Of a stretch of DNA of 64,000 bases, positions 10,029 through 22,230 are shown one piece after another. This stretch comes from Rehmannia glutinosa (taxonomy: Eukaryota; Streptophyta; Magnoliopsida; Lamiales; Orobanchaceae). The number at the start of each line of letters is the position of its first letter. Positions within the stretch are counted from its first letter, which is position 1. The DNA is taken from positions 11,389,419 through 11,453,418 of the forward strand of contig CM071930.1 in NCBI GenBank assembly GCA_016081115.2. The letters are read 5' to 3'. The position numbers and the translations under genes are program-made. A model generated the notes under the pieces. That model was not told the DNA's origin. It saw only the letters and a program-made list of their open reading frames with translations, and ran no database searches.

Positions 10029-11753
10029 GTGTAAATTTGTGTGCAAAGAATAAAGTTTGGGTTGGTTGGAGGGAGGGGGGTTGGGCCCTAAGGGGGCAAA
10101 TTATGTTAGGTTGAGACCACTCGAAGAAAGATCTTTTTTAGATAAATGGGTATTTCTTTTTGGGAAGGTAGGCCCACGTCTCTTGAAATCTTGAAAAATT
10201 AGGGTATTCGGGTGATGTTTTGATTCGCATGTATGCATCAAATTTGTGTAAATTGTGACCGCATTCGTACTTACTTAAGCAACAAATGGTTATAGCTAGT
10301 GACAACCCTAACAAGTTTGACGTTCTTGTCTTTGCAGGAAGATAACTCTTGGTCTAGGCAGAAGGTTGTCCAGATCGTTATTAACTTTATTGTATTTGTA
10401 TCGGGCGGCTCATTGAGTTCTACCTCTTCGTGGACGGATCTGTAATCACTATAATATGATATGATATAGTTATGTGAAAACATGATATTTTCATGGGGAT
10501 CACTTTATGAATTGTTTGATTTCTTATTTATGTAAACTTTACTCTTTAAGAAAAATGTGAGATAAAAATGATCTAGAGGGGAAAAAATCATATCAGAAAT
10601 ATAATATTGGATGAGGGATGAGAATATAGCTTATCACAAATGGTAAGTATAAATTTTTATTTAAAAAAGGTATTTGAATTTGAAATTCGATATATTTTGA
10701 AAATTTTTGTGACACTTGTTTGGTATTTATTCTTTCTTCCAGAAGAAGTATAAAAAAAAATGAATAAACTTTCTCTTGCATATATCCACATTAAGTGGCC
10801 ATAGCAGTCAAAATTGATTCGATATTCCTAGGTCTACTCCTTTTGTGGAGTAGTGTCCTTTTCTAAACCTGTAATAACATTCCCAAGAGTGATACATCTT
10901 CGATATTGTGAGATCTTGAAAGGTTAGCCCGTCTCTTGGACTTTTGAAAAACAGTGGAGAAAGACTTGAGCTCATTTTAGGGTGTAACTTCATTTGGTGG
11001 ACTTGAGTTATTCCTCTCGTATCCAATACGTTTATTGTACCAAGTCTGCATAATACAATCTAGACATCTGAAATAATGAAATCTACTTTTTGAATATCTG
11101 AGAAAAAATGAAATTTAGAGAAAAATATATAATTTTGAGAATGTGCTTAGATGAAAAATATGAATTAAATGATGTAGATGAAAAATGTGTATCTTAAGAA
11201 AAAAAGAAAAAAAAAAGACATTTTGACAGGGATGACGGTATATTATTGAGATAGTTTCCTATCATACCGTCTAAAAATGAAATCCTCTTGACATGCTATA
11301 AGAAATTAAGAATTAAACTTAAATTATCTAAAATCCTCTTAAATCTCCTCTTGAACAAAAATGAGTGCCCTCGTGTGAATCCTGTTACAACATGGTCACA
11401 AACAAAATCTCTTTCTATTACATCCACTCAAAAACAAACTGATGTTCTCTTTCTATCTTTCAAAACCCACAAAAAATTCCCATCGACCTTTTATCAAACC
11501 CCTTATCTGCAATCCTAATAAGGCCTTTTACCTTAACAAACCATTAGTCATTTATTCGTGTACCTTTTCGTATTTCTCGTACAATAGTTATTTAGTTCCA
11601 AATTTAAGATTATTAACTTTACAAGTCACAATAATACATGTCAACGTGTTCAAGTTAAGATCATAAATTCTCACACTTTTTCCACAGTGAATGGATCCCT
11701 TCGACAAAATTGACACTAATCTGACATGCATAAGTTGCGCGTGTTATACAAAA
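10029..11753. other. host intergenic DNA, no gene recognised
   Basis: This is AT-rich sequence upstream of the MLP gene. Short open frames on both strands show no known domain or codon pattern. No repeat with clear termini was recognised. Confidence 0.5.
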
Positions 11754-11790
11754 CTAGTATATTACCCGTGCGATATATGCACGGAGTGTA
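11754..11790 (-). mobile_element. Helitron-like 3' terminus
   Basis: On the minus strand a hairpin with arms CCGTGC and GCACGG and a 7-nt loop (11766-11784) is followed by GTAATATA and CTAG, with a T after the cut point. A short GC hairpin about 10 nt before CTRR is the hallmark of a Helitron 3' end, and the A/T flank fits its target. The body would extend to the right; its 5' TC end was not located. Confidence 0.5.
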
Positions 11791-12680
11791 ATATAAGAAA
11801 ATATTACATAGTTTTGTTATTAAGAAATTAATACATTTCAGGAATCGTAATGAGGCGGAACATGAGGGGTATCTCAATACTTAGTGATGCCCCCTATCTT
11901 TGAATGGGGAAAAGGGGTGCAAGACTGCAAGTTGACACGTATTGATCGAACAAAATAATGTAGGATTTATTAAACAATAATCATTACAATAACTTAATAC
12001 ATTCTTAAAAAATATCATGTTAAATATCCAACTATAAATGAAAGTATTAGAAAAATGGGAAGAAAAAAATAATTGATTATATAATATAGACCAATGAAAA
12101 AAATAAATTGATTATTTATTTGAAGCAAGTGTATACATCTGTTAAAAATACTTTTTTAGTTGTCTAATACTTTATAAATTATATGACCACTCAATTAAAT
12201 TAGATCAATGGTGACAAATAAATTAATATTTTTTTTAAGATTTATACCAATAAATTACTATACTTGTTAATTTAATAAATAAAATCTTAGTGCCATTTGA
12301 TTAATGATTTATCCATAACAACCGAATTCAACTTAAATCATGATTATTTGAAAAAAACGTTATCTAACAGAAATAAATAAATAATATTATTTTTTATTTT
12401 AGATTAACAAATAAATATAGCATGAATAATAGAATAAATAAATAGACTTTTTTATATAATCAATATTTACGTATTTTATATCCAAAAAGTATAAACAACA
12501 TTTATTTCTACAAAATACAGCTAGGTTTTTGAAAATAAAGGTTCTGAAAAACATATTTCTGAATATTCACACAACTAAGTCTCAACTCTATACAAGCTGA
12601 AAGAATCGGTTGCCTGTTTTTTGTGAGTTTTAATTAGAAAAATCAGTGTCAGACAATGATATTATAATACTTAACACAGT
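11791..12680. other. AT-rich DNA, possible Helitron body
   Basis: No coding sequence is visible. About 12525-12600 is the inverted partner of 7440-7535. The right limit is where recognisable Athila LTR sequence begins. Confidence 0.4.
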
Positions 12681-13772
12681 CTCTACTCAACATAAGATAT
12701 TCAACTCCTAAAAGCACAAAAGATTATTAATCCTCACAAATATTTACAGACTCCTCAATCATGCAAATATTAATGCTAAGTACTCAAGATCTAGTATTGA
12801 AACGCATCTCTCGAATTATAAATCAATACATCAGAACAAGTTAAACCAATGACCTTTTGCAAAACAAGAAATAAAACAGAGTACTCGAATAGGGTCTGAA
12901 AATAATAACTTCAATTGCAGTTACACATCAAACAAAAGTATCCATTAACCTAATCCCAAACCCCGGAATCACAAGGTGCTTAGCCGGACATGGGAAATAA
13001 ATAATTCATAGACAAATTATTCCTGTTCATGTCTAACTAATCGAAAGTAAAAGATACTATGGAATGAGAAAACTCAGGGATGTCAATGATCTCTCGATCT
13101 ATCTTCAATCCTAAAGCGTGTGGTTGCGACCTCGATCAATCCCTTTTATACTCCGGTAAAAGGTTGCTCTTTTCTCTGCTTTCTAAAGCAAATAACATTG
13201 TGTCCCTGTTTGGGGCCGCCTCATTTCTATTTAAACTCCTGTTGGGTCAAAACCTGATTTAAAATCATCAAAACCTGACCTTCCCGCACAGACGCATGGG
13301 TCATGCGCTGATGCACGACCAGTCCGTGTGTCAGGCCGTAGGAATTATCTTTTGATGAGTTGACACACGGGCCATGCGTCCTGGCACAACCAGGTCGTGC
13401 GTCCAGTTGCAGGACTTGTCCTCACCTGGTGATCACGCACGGGTCGTGCTATAGGTGCATGCCATGCCCAAGCACCCCTGCTAAAGGTGTATCTTCTTTG
13501 TTCCTTTCTCGTTTCTTGCCCGGTTTGTCTGACTTCTTTGCGATTCGACTCCAAACATCATATATTCGCTCAACTATTGGCGGTTCTTGACCGCAATGCT
13601 CTGATTTGTCACCAAAATGCTACAACTATCGTTTAATTCCTACAAAACGAGCAAAGCATAATACTTTTTCCACTTTATAAGAATATGGCCCATTTTACTT
13701 AGTTAACGCATGCATATCAACTTATTATAACCACAATTAAGCCCAAATTATATGCAAAACTCATACCAATCA
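12681..13772 (-). repeat. Athila-like 3' LTR, 3'-truncated
   Basis: It starts TGATTGG at 13772, directly after a purine tract read on the minus strand (about 13784-13774), and matches 1358-2450 inverted. Homology stops at about 12681, so the U5 end is lost. Bases 13275-13460 hold the same GCACGGG...GTGCG near-palindromes as the other copy. Confidence 0.75.
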
Positions 13773-15200
13773 AACCCCCAAACTTAAACTATTGACAGTC
13801 CCGGTGACCGCTTTATAAACAAGACAAAACATAAATGGGAGTAAAGAAGTGCAATCAAGAACAACACATCAAAATTCATGCCATTTATCCATAGACGTCA
13901 AGCAATAAATCAACAAAGTCTCGAACGTCTAACACTGAACACATGTCAATTAAAACCATGGAAAATGCTTCGAATCACGACTCTCACAGATCAAGTGTAT
14001 ACTCTCCTCTCAAGAATAATAAAGGACGTGTTTTCGCTCAAATCATATCAATGTTGAAGAATTACCATAAGCTTGAAAATCGTCTCACATCTCCGCCACT
14101 CGAATGTATGCAATTCATAAATCAAAAAGGATTTTTTCTTTTGGTTGTAATGAAGACTCTTTGGTTAAGGTAGGAAAATATGGAAAAAGTGACTCAAACT
14201 CAAGTGTATAGACTGTAAGCACATCTTTCATTCAATCAATTATTTTCATTCAAACCCAATATGCTACCCCAATCACCTCTCGATCTTATCAGCTCTTCGT
14301 ATTTCTTTTCTTCCCTTTTTCCTTTCTTTTATAGACTCCATTTTCTTTTACATCACATCACAAATCCCAGCCTACAAGTTCATTCAATGCCAACTCACTT
14401 ATAAAGTCAATTTTTTTTCTTTTTTTTCGACTCTTTTATGAGTATTCATCCTTTCTTTTCCCCCTTTTCTTTCTTCTTAATTTTATTCCCATCAACCAAC
14501 ACTTGCACAATTATCTAAATTCTCAACATCCTACCATTCAAACTTATTCAATCCTCGTACTCAATGTTATACGCTCAAGTCTAGGCTTACAGATAAATAT
14601 CAAGTTAAGGCTTGAAATGTGCCTTTAAAAAAAATTAGGCAACAGACTCAAATTGGCTAACTAGGGAAATTCAATGTCATTACATAGGCAAAAGGCTTAA
14701 CAAAAATGGCCTTAAATAATTTTCATAAATCACATACAACATGTGGCCTTGACAGAGATACCAGAGCAAGTTCGAGAATTCAAATCAACACGAATGACAC
14801 ACTCAATCAACAAACAAGACTCCATAATATGAGCGCAGTAAAGGCTCAAAGCTCACAGGCTTGCAATTGCATAATTCAAAGCATAACAACCATGTTCTCA
14901 ATATTCACATGCTCCGTATCATCTATTCTCAACACGATTAATTCACACTCAACACCCAATTCAAAACAACATAAACTGTTTCAAAGATGCTCCCAAGGTC
15001 ACAACAAACACCACAAAAACGGTCAACTCACCCCCTAAAGGCCTAATAAAGCAATAAACGTGTTAAAGCAAAAAACATGCTAAAATTGAAAACATGCGTC
15101 TAATGCAATGCAACCTACATGCTCTAAAGACAACTATATGAATGCAAAATATTTGTTTTCGCCACACCCTTTAAATCAAAATAACTATCTCTCCCTCCAA
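13773..15200 (-). other. Athila 3' non-coding region
   Basis: Long untranslated stretch between the env-position ORF and the LTR, inverted copy of bases 1-1357. Pyrimidine-rich on the plus strand around 14280-14560. Open frames in it differ between the two copies and are not genes. Confidence 0.7.
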
Positions 15201-15269
15201 ACTTGAATGGAATTAAATCGCACATAAGAGAAGATAAAATTTCAAAGAAAAGTATGGAATGGACCCGAC

Positions 15270-16661
15270 TCACTGCGGGAGTGGCGGCGGAAAGTGGCCT
15301 TGGGAGATGTGCCACATGTGTATCTGGTGCATCATCTGCATCATCTCCAGGTCTCCTCTATTCTTGCGCCATGCTCCTTTGCTTTGGTTCCATCCTGAAA
15401 GTACGGAACTCAACCAGGTGCTGCAAGAAGTCATCCCAGTGCTGCCGCATGCTCTCCTCAAGAGCAAATAATCTGGCATGATAATCGGCCCCCGCGCTCC
15501 TCACCCTAGTGAGAGCTCTCAGGTATGTCGGGCACCTCTTGGCAGAACTCTTGCTCAAATCCCCTTTCCTATTTGTCATACTCCATCGCCTCAACCACTA
15601 AATCATCCTCATTAGGTAACCCGATGACCCTTCATCTTTTTCATGCATTCATGGTCTCCATAACTCTGGTATGCGCCTTATAGTTCATCAAGAAAATGGC
15701 CTGATCATTCCTATCGGCCACAGTCGTGAGTGGCGGGTTAGAAGTGGGAAGGTGGGTCCGATCCTTTGTTGGAAGAGGTGCATGTCCTCTTCTTCCATAA
15801 TAATTTTCATTTGGCGTAGGGCCGCCATGTTGATCTTCCTACTGTCCTCAAATGGCTGCAAGCCTATCAAATCCACATTAAAATGCCGAGCAATGGGAGT
15901 GATCATCCCTCTAATCAAAATCATGCCACTTGGTTACTTGGCCACATATTCAGCATGTTCCGCAAAATGGGCCCCCGTGTTATACGGGGTGCGGGTTAGC
16001 ATACACCACAATAGATAGAGCTCCCGAACTTGCATGACCTTATTATTATGCCGGGCAAAGACAGAGTAAGCTGTGACCTAGTGAATATACCTGAAAACTG
16101 GATTCTGGACCGATGATGATTTAGCCACTCGTGCCTTGTAGAGCATGGGCCCGTCTCCAGCGTCTGAACTAATAATCGCTAGAATTCATACTGGCCATAG
16201 CGCTCCGTATTTTTGTAAGGGGCATTAGTAGGCACCCCAAAAATGGCATTGAGTTGGGCGATAGATAAGCACCTCCGCTCATTGCCCAGCTGGAAATGTA
16301 CCTCATAGGGCTCGTAATTTCCGCCCTGTTTATAGACATCAATTGTGCTTAGGAAATCGAGCGTGATTTTCTTGTAAGTTGGCCACTTCCCTCGCATGAA
16401 AGCGGTCCACCCAACTCTTTCAAATAATTTCCAGACATCATCGTGTATCCCAAGAGTTTGGGTACACTCGTCATCAGCGTATCGTATCGGTGCCATTGGT
16501 CGGGTGACCAGTGTATTCCATCGCTCCAATTCATTAAATTCATTGTTTTCAGTAAGAACAACCCCGTAAGTCGCGCGGCTATCCGGGTTTACTTCTTGCG
16601 GAGCGGCTGCGGCTCCCCTTGGGCGTCTCCCCCTACCCTGTTGGTTTCTTTGTTCGGCCAT
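15270..16661 (-). pseudogene. Athila env-position ORF (ATHILA ORF1-type protein)
   Basis: ATG at 16661 opens MAEQRNQQGRGRRPRG, a basic arginine/glycine-rich head. A conserved block follows with LERWNTLVTRPMAPIRY, DDVWKLFERVGW, TLDFLSTI, VHFQLGNERRCLSIAQLN and IFGVPT. A TAG at about 16179 stops the frame; related sequence continues in other frames (HNNKVMQVRELYLLWCML near 16040, PIARHFNVDLIGLQPFEDSRKIN near 15880) down to about 15270. The pattern fits the plant ATHILA ORF-1 family, which sits between integrase and the 3' LTR. Its role is unknown. I see no signal peptide or membrane segment that would support a true envelope protein. Confidence 0.75.
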
Positions 16662-16793
16662 GAGTGCAAATCTATACCTAGCAAAACATATGTGAGATTC
16701 TGAATACGCCAAGTATAAATAAGAATAAGATGAATTCAAGCCAAACAATTCATATAGAGCATAATGTCTTTTCCTTACAATTTTAATCAACAA

Positions 16794-16999
16794 TTAAGCT
16801 CCCAAGCCAAAATAAAAATACAATTGCAGAGAACCATAGGAATTTTTCGAAACCTCCAGGAATGCACGGGCCTTGCGCATAGCGCACGCCCTGCCCGTGC
16901 GTGGTGCCGTACGAAAATCCGATTTTTTCAATTTTTTTATATATAAAAGAAAAACAAATATATCCTAACTAATAAAGGGAAAAACGTGAAAATCAATAC
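16794..16999 (-). other. spacer between integrase and env-position ORF
   Basis: Short AT-rich spacer. Bases 16862-16905 contain another copy of the GCACGGGC...GCCCGTGCG motif (CACGGGCCTTGCGCAT, CTGCCCGTGCGTG). Confidence 0.5.
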
Positions 17000-18230
17000 A
17001 ACAAACCATTGGGTTGCCTCCGAACAAGTGCTAAATTTAACGTCTATAGCTTGACGACTGTATAACTCGATTACGACTCCCACAAGGTGAGTCATGCCAC
17101 CTCTTTCTTTTGATCCTAAGGAAAGTAGTGCTTAATTCTCTGGCCATTTACCATGAATGTCTCCCCATCCCGAGTTACCAACTCTACTATTCCGAGAGGA
17201 TTTAACACTTTCTTGATCACAAACGGCCCCTACGACCGAGATTTGAGCTTACCAGGAAAAAGTTTAAGATGTGAGTTGTACAAACAAACTTGTTCGCCCG
17301 GTAGAAATACTATTTCTTCATAAACCGATCATGCCATCTCTTCGTGCGCTCCTTGTAAATTCGGGAATTCTCATAGGCCTCATCTCGGAACTAGTCCATC
17401 TAATTCAAATGCAATAGCCGCTCTTCACCCGCTGTTTTGAAGTCAAAATTTAACTTCTCTCTAGCCCAAAATGTCTTGTGCTCTAATTCCACGGGTAAGT
17501 GACACGATTTTCTGAATACCAACTGATAAGGTGATGTGCCCAACGGTGTCTTGAATGCAGTTCGGTATATCCATAATGCATCGTTTAACTTCATAGCCCA
17601 ATCCTTTCGATTTATGCTCAATGTCTTTTCTAGGATTTGCTTGATCTCGCGAATGGCTACCTCTGCTTGCCCATTTGCTTGCGGATGATACGCTAATGCC
17701 ACTTTATGCCTAATCCCATACTTTGCAAGTAGATTACTTATCAATTTATTCCCAAAGTGTGACCCCCCATCGGTAATCAAAGCTCTCAGGCTTCCAAACC
17801 AAGTGAATATATTTTTCTTTAACAATCGCATCACTACTTGTGCATCATTCGTCTGTAACGGAATCGCCTCAACACATCGAGATACATACTTCACTGCAAG
17901 TAGAATATATTTATAACCCGAAGAAGATGGAAAGGAACCCATGAAGTCAATCCCCCACACATCAAAAAACTCGACTTCCATCACATTGGTCATAGGCATC
18001 TCATGTCGTCTAGAGATGTTCCCTATCTGCTGGCACTTATCACACTACTGCACATACAAATAACAACCATTATACAAAGTAGGCCAGTATAACCCGCTCT
18101 ACAATACCTTTGCCGCAGTGCGTGTCGGACCGAAGTGTCCCCCAGAAGGTGAAGAATGACATTGTTGTAGACTCCCTCCCACTCTTGAGGTACACATCTT
18201 ATGATGATCATGTCTGCGCTCCTCTTAAAG
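17000..18230 (-). pseudogene. Athila integrase
   Basis: On the minus strand an HHCC zinc finger is visible in shifted frames at 18200-18000 (GGHFG...CDKCQQIGNISRRH). The core reads VWGIDFMGSFPSSSGYKY, ITDGGSHFGNKL and HPQANGQAEVAIREIKQIL between 17999 and 17600, so both aspartates and the glutamate of the DDE triad remain. TAFKTPLGTSPYQLVFRK and CHLPVELEHK follow. The C-terminal part below 17400 is broken by stops. It would insert element cDNA into the genome if intact. Confidence 0.88.
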
Positions 18231-18479
18231 AGCAGGGGTCATCCCACATATAGAACTTGGCATCATGAAAGAACTTGTTCTTTTAATAAGAGGATAAATC
18301 CAGAGGCATGACTCCGGCTACCAACTAATTCACAAAATCTGCGTACCATGGGAATTTAGCTTGTAAAAGCAAAAGCTGGTCATCGTGGAACTCCTCCTTG
18401 ATTACATCTGTACCCTCTTTCTCATCCTTTTTGTACTCCAATCTGGACAAGTGGTCTGCTACCACATTCTCACAACCCT

Positions 18480-19900
18480 TCCTATCTCTGATCTCCACAT
18501 AGAATCCATTGAATCAGTCTTGGTTTAACATCCTTCTTGTTGAATAGATATTTAATCGCTGCATGGTATGTGTGGACTATCATCTTTGTTCCAATCAAGT
18601 AAGATCGGAACTTATCCAATGCAAAAACAATTGCCAGCATTTCCTTCTCCGTGGTTGTGTAATTCTGTTGGGCACTGTCTAACGTTCTGCTCGCATAACA
18701 GATGGATCTAAACAATTTATCCCATTTCTGACCTAAAATAACCCCCACTACGAAATCATTGGCGTCACACATCAGCTCAAAGGGCTGACTCCAATCCGGA
18801 ACCATAAGAATCGGTGTTGTCACCAATGCCTTCTTCAAAATCTTGAATGCCTGCAAACAATCATCGGAAAAATTGAAAGCAGTATCTTTTTCTAATAAAT
18901 GACTCAAAGGTTTGGTGATTTTAGAAAAGTCACGAATGAACCTTCTATAGAATCCGGCGTGCCCCAAAAAGCTTCTAATTGCCTTCATTTGTTGGAGGTG
19001 GGAGTTTCTCAATTGCTACAATCTTTGCTCTGTCCACTTCTAAACCTGCAGAAGAAACTCGGTGGCCTAATACAATGCCATCTCGTACCATAAAATGGCA
19101 CTTCTCCCAGTTTAAAACAAGATTAGTTTCCTCGCATCTCTGTAAACTAGAGAATGGTTATCAAGATAGTGATCAAAAGAATCTCCAAATACAGAAAAAT
19201 CATACATGAAAACCTCCATTATTTTCTCAATAAGATCATGAAATATGGCCACCATACATTGCTGAAAAGTCGCGGGTGCATTACATAGTCCGAATGGCAT
19301 TCTGCGGAATGCAAACATACCGTAGGGTCATGTAAATATCATTTTCTCTTGGTCTTCCGGTGCAATCATGATCTAGTTATACCTGGAATAACCATCGAGA
19401 AAACAGTAATAATCAAATCCCGCCAAATGATCTAACATCATATCAATAAAGGGGAGGGGAAAGTGATCTTTACGAGTGGCATCATTTAATTTTCTATAAT
19501 CAATGCATATACGCCACCCAGTAACTATCCTAGTCGCAATCAATTCATCGTTCTCATTTCTTACTACAGACATCCCCCTTTCTTTGGTACGACTTGTACC
19601 GGACTCACCCAAGAACTATCAGAAATAGCACACACAATTCCAGCATCAAAACCATTTTAAAATTCCTTTCTAACAACCTCTTGCATTATAGGTTTCAATC
19701 ATCTTTGGTTCTGCATCAAGGTTTATAAATATCTTCCAATCGAATTTTATGCATGACAATCGATGGACTTATGCCTTTTAGATCGGATATCGACTAACCT
19801 ATCACAGACTTATGTTTCCTCGACACCCTGAGTAATTTATCAAGATGAGCTGAAGTTAAAAGGGATAATACGATTACAGATTCGTGTTGTTTGCCCCAAG
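18480..19900 (-). pseudogene. Athila reverse transcriptase-RNase H with two catalytic losses
   Basis: Minus-strand blocks in order: VVRNENDELIATR, GWRICIDYRKLNDATRKDHF, PFIDMMLDHLAG (19570-19420), AFRRMPFGLCNAPATFQQC (19310), EVFMYDFSVFGDSF (19215), IRSFLGHAGFYRRFIRDFSK (18990), PFELMCDANDFVVGVILGQ (18780), NYTTTEKEMLAIVFALDKF (18660) and HTYHAAIKYLFNKKD (18570). Normal Athila RT has a DD dyad in FMDDFSV; here the first D codon is TAT (19202-19204). The RNase H TDH aspartate has also become Y (TAC, 18566-18568). Stops and frameshifts separate the blocks, so the enzyme is dead several times over. Confidence 0.9.
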
Positions 19901-20302
19901 GAATGCGTATTTGAGATGCTCGGGTACTGGCTTGAGTTCTGGGTTTGAATTGGGTGTTTCAGACTCACGAAAAGGATGTCCGTGCTCAGATGCACGGGCC
20001 ATGCATCCTTCACTCTGTACCTGGGCCTCTTCGGCATCACGCATGACCTGGTCCTCTTCGGCATCACGCCTGACCTGGTCGTGCTCATATACACGGGTCA
20101 TGCGTTCTTCAGCGTTTTCAATAATTGCTACAGCATCGCGCATGACTGGGTTGTGCTCCGACACACGGGTCGTGCGCCCCTGCAGACTTGACTCTCGCAT
20201 GTTTTTCTTTATGTTCTCATCTCTCGCGCTTCTCGGTAGCTTCTGCATATTATCTAAAGCACAAACATAGTCATACGAGTCTTGATTATCGAAATCAAGC
20301 AT
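19870..20302 (-). pseudogene. protease-RT linker with repeated TRV.EH...RDAEE motif
   Basis: Open frame joining protease to RT, ending in PEHLKYAFLGANNTNL, the usual lead-in to Athila RT. Its middle holds imperfect repeats such as TRVSEHNPVMRDA, TRVYEHDQVRRDAEE and DQVMRDAEEAQV. The DNA that encodes them is the same ACACGGGTCGTGCG-type motif found in the LTR, with an exact 27-bp tandem step at 20031/20058. The linker is poorly conserved in the family and no function is known. Confidence 0.65.
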
Positions 20303-20350
20303 TACACTTGACGTCGAACACGAATGTGTTAAACCAAACTCTAAATCATC

Positions 20351-21292
20351 CTAAGACAATGTATGATCTATGTAATCATCAATGCAAGACTCGACTACAT
20401 CAATGAAATTACAATTCTTAACACTATTATGAAATTGCATTACCTTATAGATTGAAAATATCACATGCTCATCATTAACCCGTAGTGTGGGCTCTCCCTT
20501 TTTCACATCTATCAAGGCCTTCCCGGTAGCCAGGAATGGACGCCCAAGTATCAAAGGAATGTCACAATCTTCCTCCATATCTAGCGGTAAGAAATCCACA
20601 GGGAATATGAATTTATCGACTTTCACGAGCACGTCCTCGATGATTCCCTTAGGATAAGTAAGTGATCGATCTGCAAGTTGTACAGTGACCGTAGACGGCT
20701 TCACCTCTCCCAGTCCGAGTTTCCTGAGAATGGTTAAGGGCATCAAGTTAATACTTGCTCCTAAATCACAAAGTGCTTTATTAAAGAAAACACCACCAAT
20801 TGCACAAGGGATAGTGAAACTCCCTGGATCTTTAAGTTTCTGAGGTAATTTTATTTGGATTATTGCACTGCAATCCTTTGTCAGATTGACTGTCTCGAAA
20901 CCAGTCATCTTCCTCTTCTTAGACATAACATCCTTTAAAGAATTGGCATAATTGGGCATCTGCTCCAATGCGTCTACAAAAGGTAGGTCAATATGCAGTT
21001 TCTTAAATATATCAAGGAATTTTGCAAATTGCACATCTATCTTTTTCTTTTGAAATCGTTGGGGAAAAGAAAGGGGAGTAGTAACTTTAGAAAAATCAGG
21101 GTTAGAGAAAGATTTAAGCTTCTCAGTCCCTTTTTGCTCATCCATATGACCCTCATCCTCGGCCTCAATATTGCCATTTGCTTCCATTTCTGCGTCTCCC
21201 AGACTGATAATTTCTTTCCCAGTATCACACACAACCTGCCCGTGCGCTGGCGCATGGGTCGTGCATCCTTGTATCTTTCCAGTGCTTTCCAA
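20351..21292 (-). pseudogene. Athila Gag C-terminus and aspartic protease
   Basis: A 313-codon minus-strand frame. The first third is acidic and low-complexity; PQRFQKKKIDVQFAKFLDIF, LHIDLPFVDALEQMPNYA and LKDVMSKKRK are the segment that usually precedes Athila protease. The protease reads PGSFTIPCAIGGVFF, CDLGASINLMPLTILRKLGL, VQLADRSLTYPKGIIEDVLV and PLILGRPFLATGKALIDV. The active site is DLGAS rather than DTGA/DSGA, which is normal for Athila. The stop at about 20351 breaks continuity with the linker. It would cleave the Gag-Pol polyprotein. Confidence 0.85.
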
Positions 21293-21379
21293 TATTTTCA
21301 GCCCCTTGTATTCCGTTCCACGCCTCAGACGAATGGCTTTACACTTCTCATTTGGATTTACCTCAGTGTTACTCGGAAA

Positions 21380-22230
21380 CTAGCCTTTCTGATGTTGCCC
21401 ACCTACAATCGTAGCTAACTGGTCAATCTGGGTTACAAGATTTTTCATTATGGACCCCATGGTATTAGCCAATTGAGTGACATGATTCTCAATTTTATCC
21501 AGCTTCGCCTCATCCTTACTAAATCGGTTCCTCGTCTCATTCATAAATGAGCTCGTCTGAGTCATAAATGAATTGAGTACGTCCTCCATAAAAGGCTTAG
21601 CCTCATAATTAATGACACCATTTGTTACACTAAACCCCGGTGGTGGTTGCATCACATTTTTCGTATTTGCATATGAGAAATTTTCATGATTTCTCACTCC
21701 CGGATGATAATGGGTGGGAGTCTGATTGTTCCAGTAATTATTGAAATTCCGGTTATTGATCATTAGCTTCCTCCATGTGATCTAGAGGAACTCCCCCGTT
21801 ATTCCCACCCGCATTTCCTTGAATCCCCTTTGTCAATACACTCAACTTATTCGTCAACACAGTCGTTAGAGCGGTCAATGCCTTAATTAGGTCCGAATCA
21901 GAGACTTCGGCTACCCTTTTCACATTTCTCCTCTCGGAGGGCCACTAATAGCTATTCATTGCTATCTTTTCCAACAAGTTGAATGCACATTGTGGAAATT
22001 TAGCCAGTAAAACGCCTCCTTCTAGCATTAATCAGGACATTAGAATTCCACCATAGTTGTGATTTGTCTGAGGGCGAAAGTAATAGTGAATCGCTTGTTG
22101 CTGGACTGCCTGGACTTCTGGTATCGGTAACTCATTAATGACCATGTTGATCCCGTTGTTACCTCTGTTATTGGCTCCATTATTACCCTCATTGTAACCT
22201 GAGATTAAAAAAGTAAATAAAGTAAAATGA
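21380..22230 (-). pseudogene. Athila Gag, 5'-truncated
   Basis: Minus-strand fragments include LPIPEVQAVQQQAIHYYFRP (near 22100), FNLLEKIAMN and WPSERR (near 21950), LIKALTALTTVLTNKLSVL (21890) and a longer frame from 21763 with NNYWNNQTP, QPPPGFSVTNG and a helical stretch LDKIENHVTQLANTMGSIM. This is the C-terminal half of Athila Gag, usually ahead of the protease. The N-terminal half is lost at the 22235 junction. Stops and frameshifts separate the pieces. Confidence 0.75.

Noticed and set aside
7440..12600. Simple inverted duplication of the whole MLP locus to explain the 7440/12525 and 8335/30751 matches
   Set aside because: The order of the two matched pieces is not collinear with a single inverted copy: the segment downstream of the gene lies left of the gene-end fragment.
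20993..21418. A 141-codon plus-strand open frame
   Set aside because: Antisense to the Athila gag-protease frame and without any domain.
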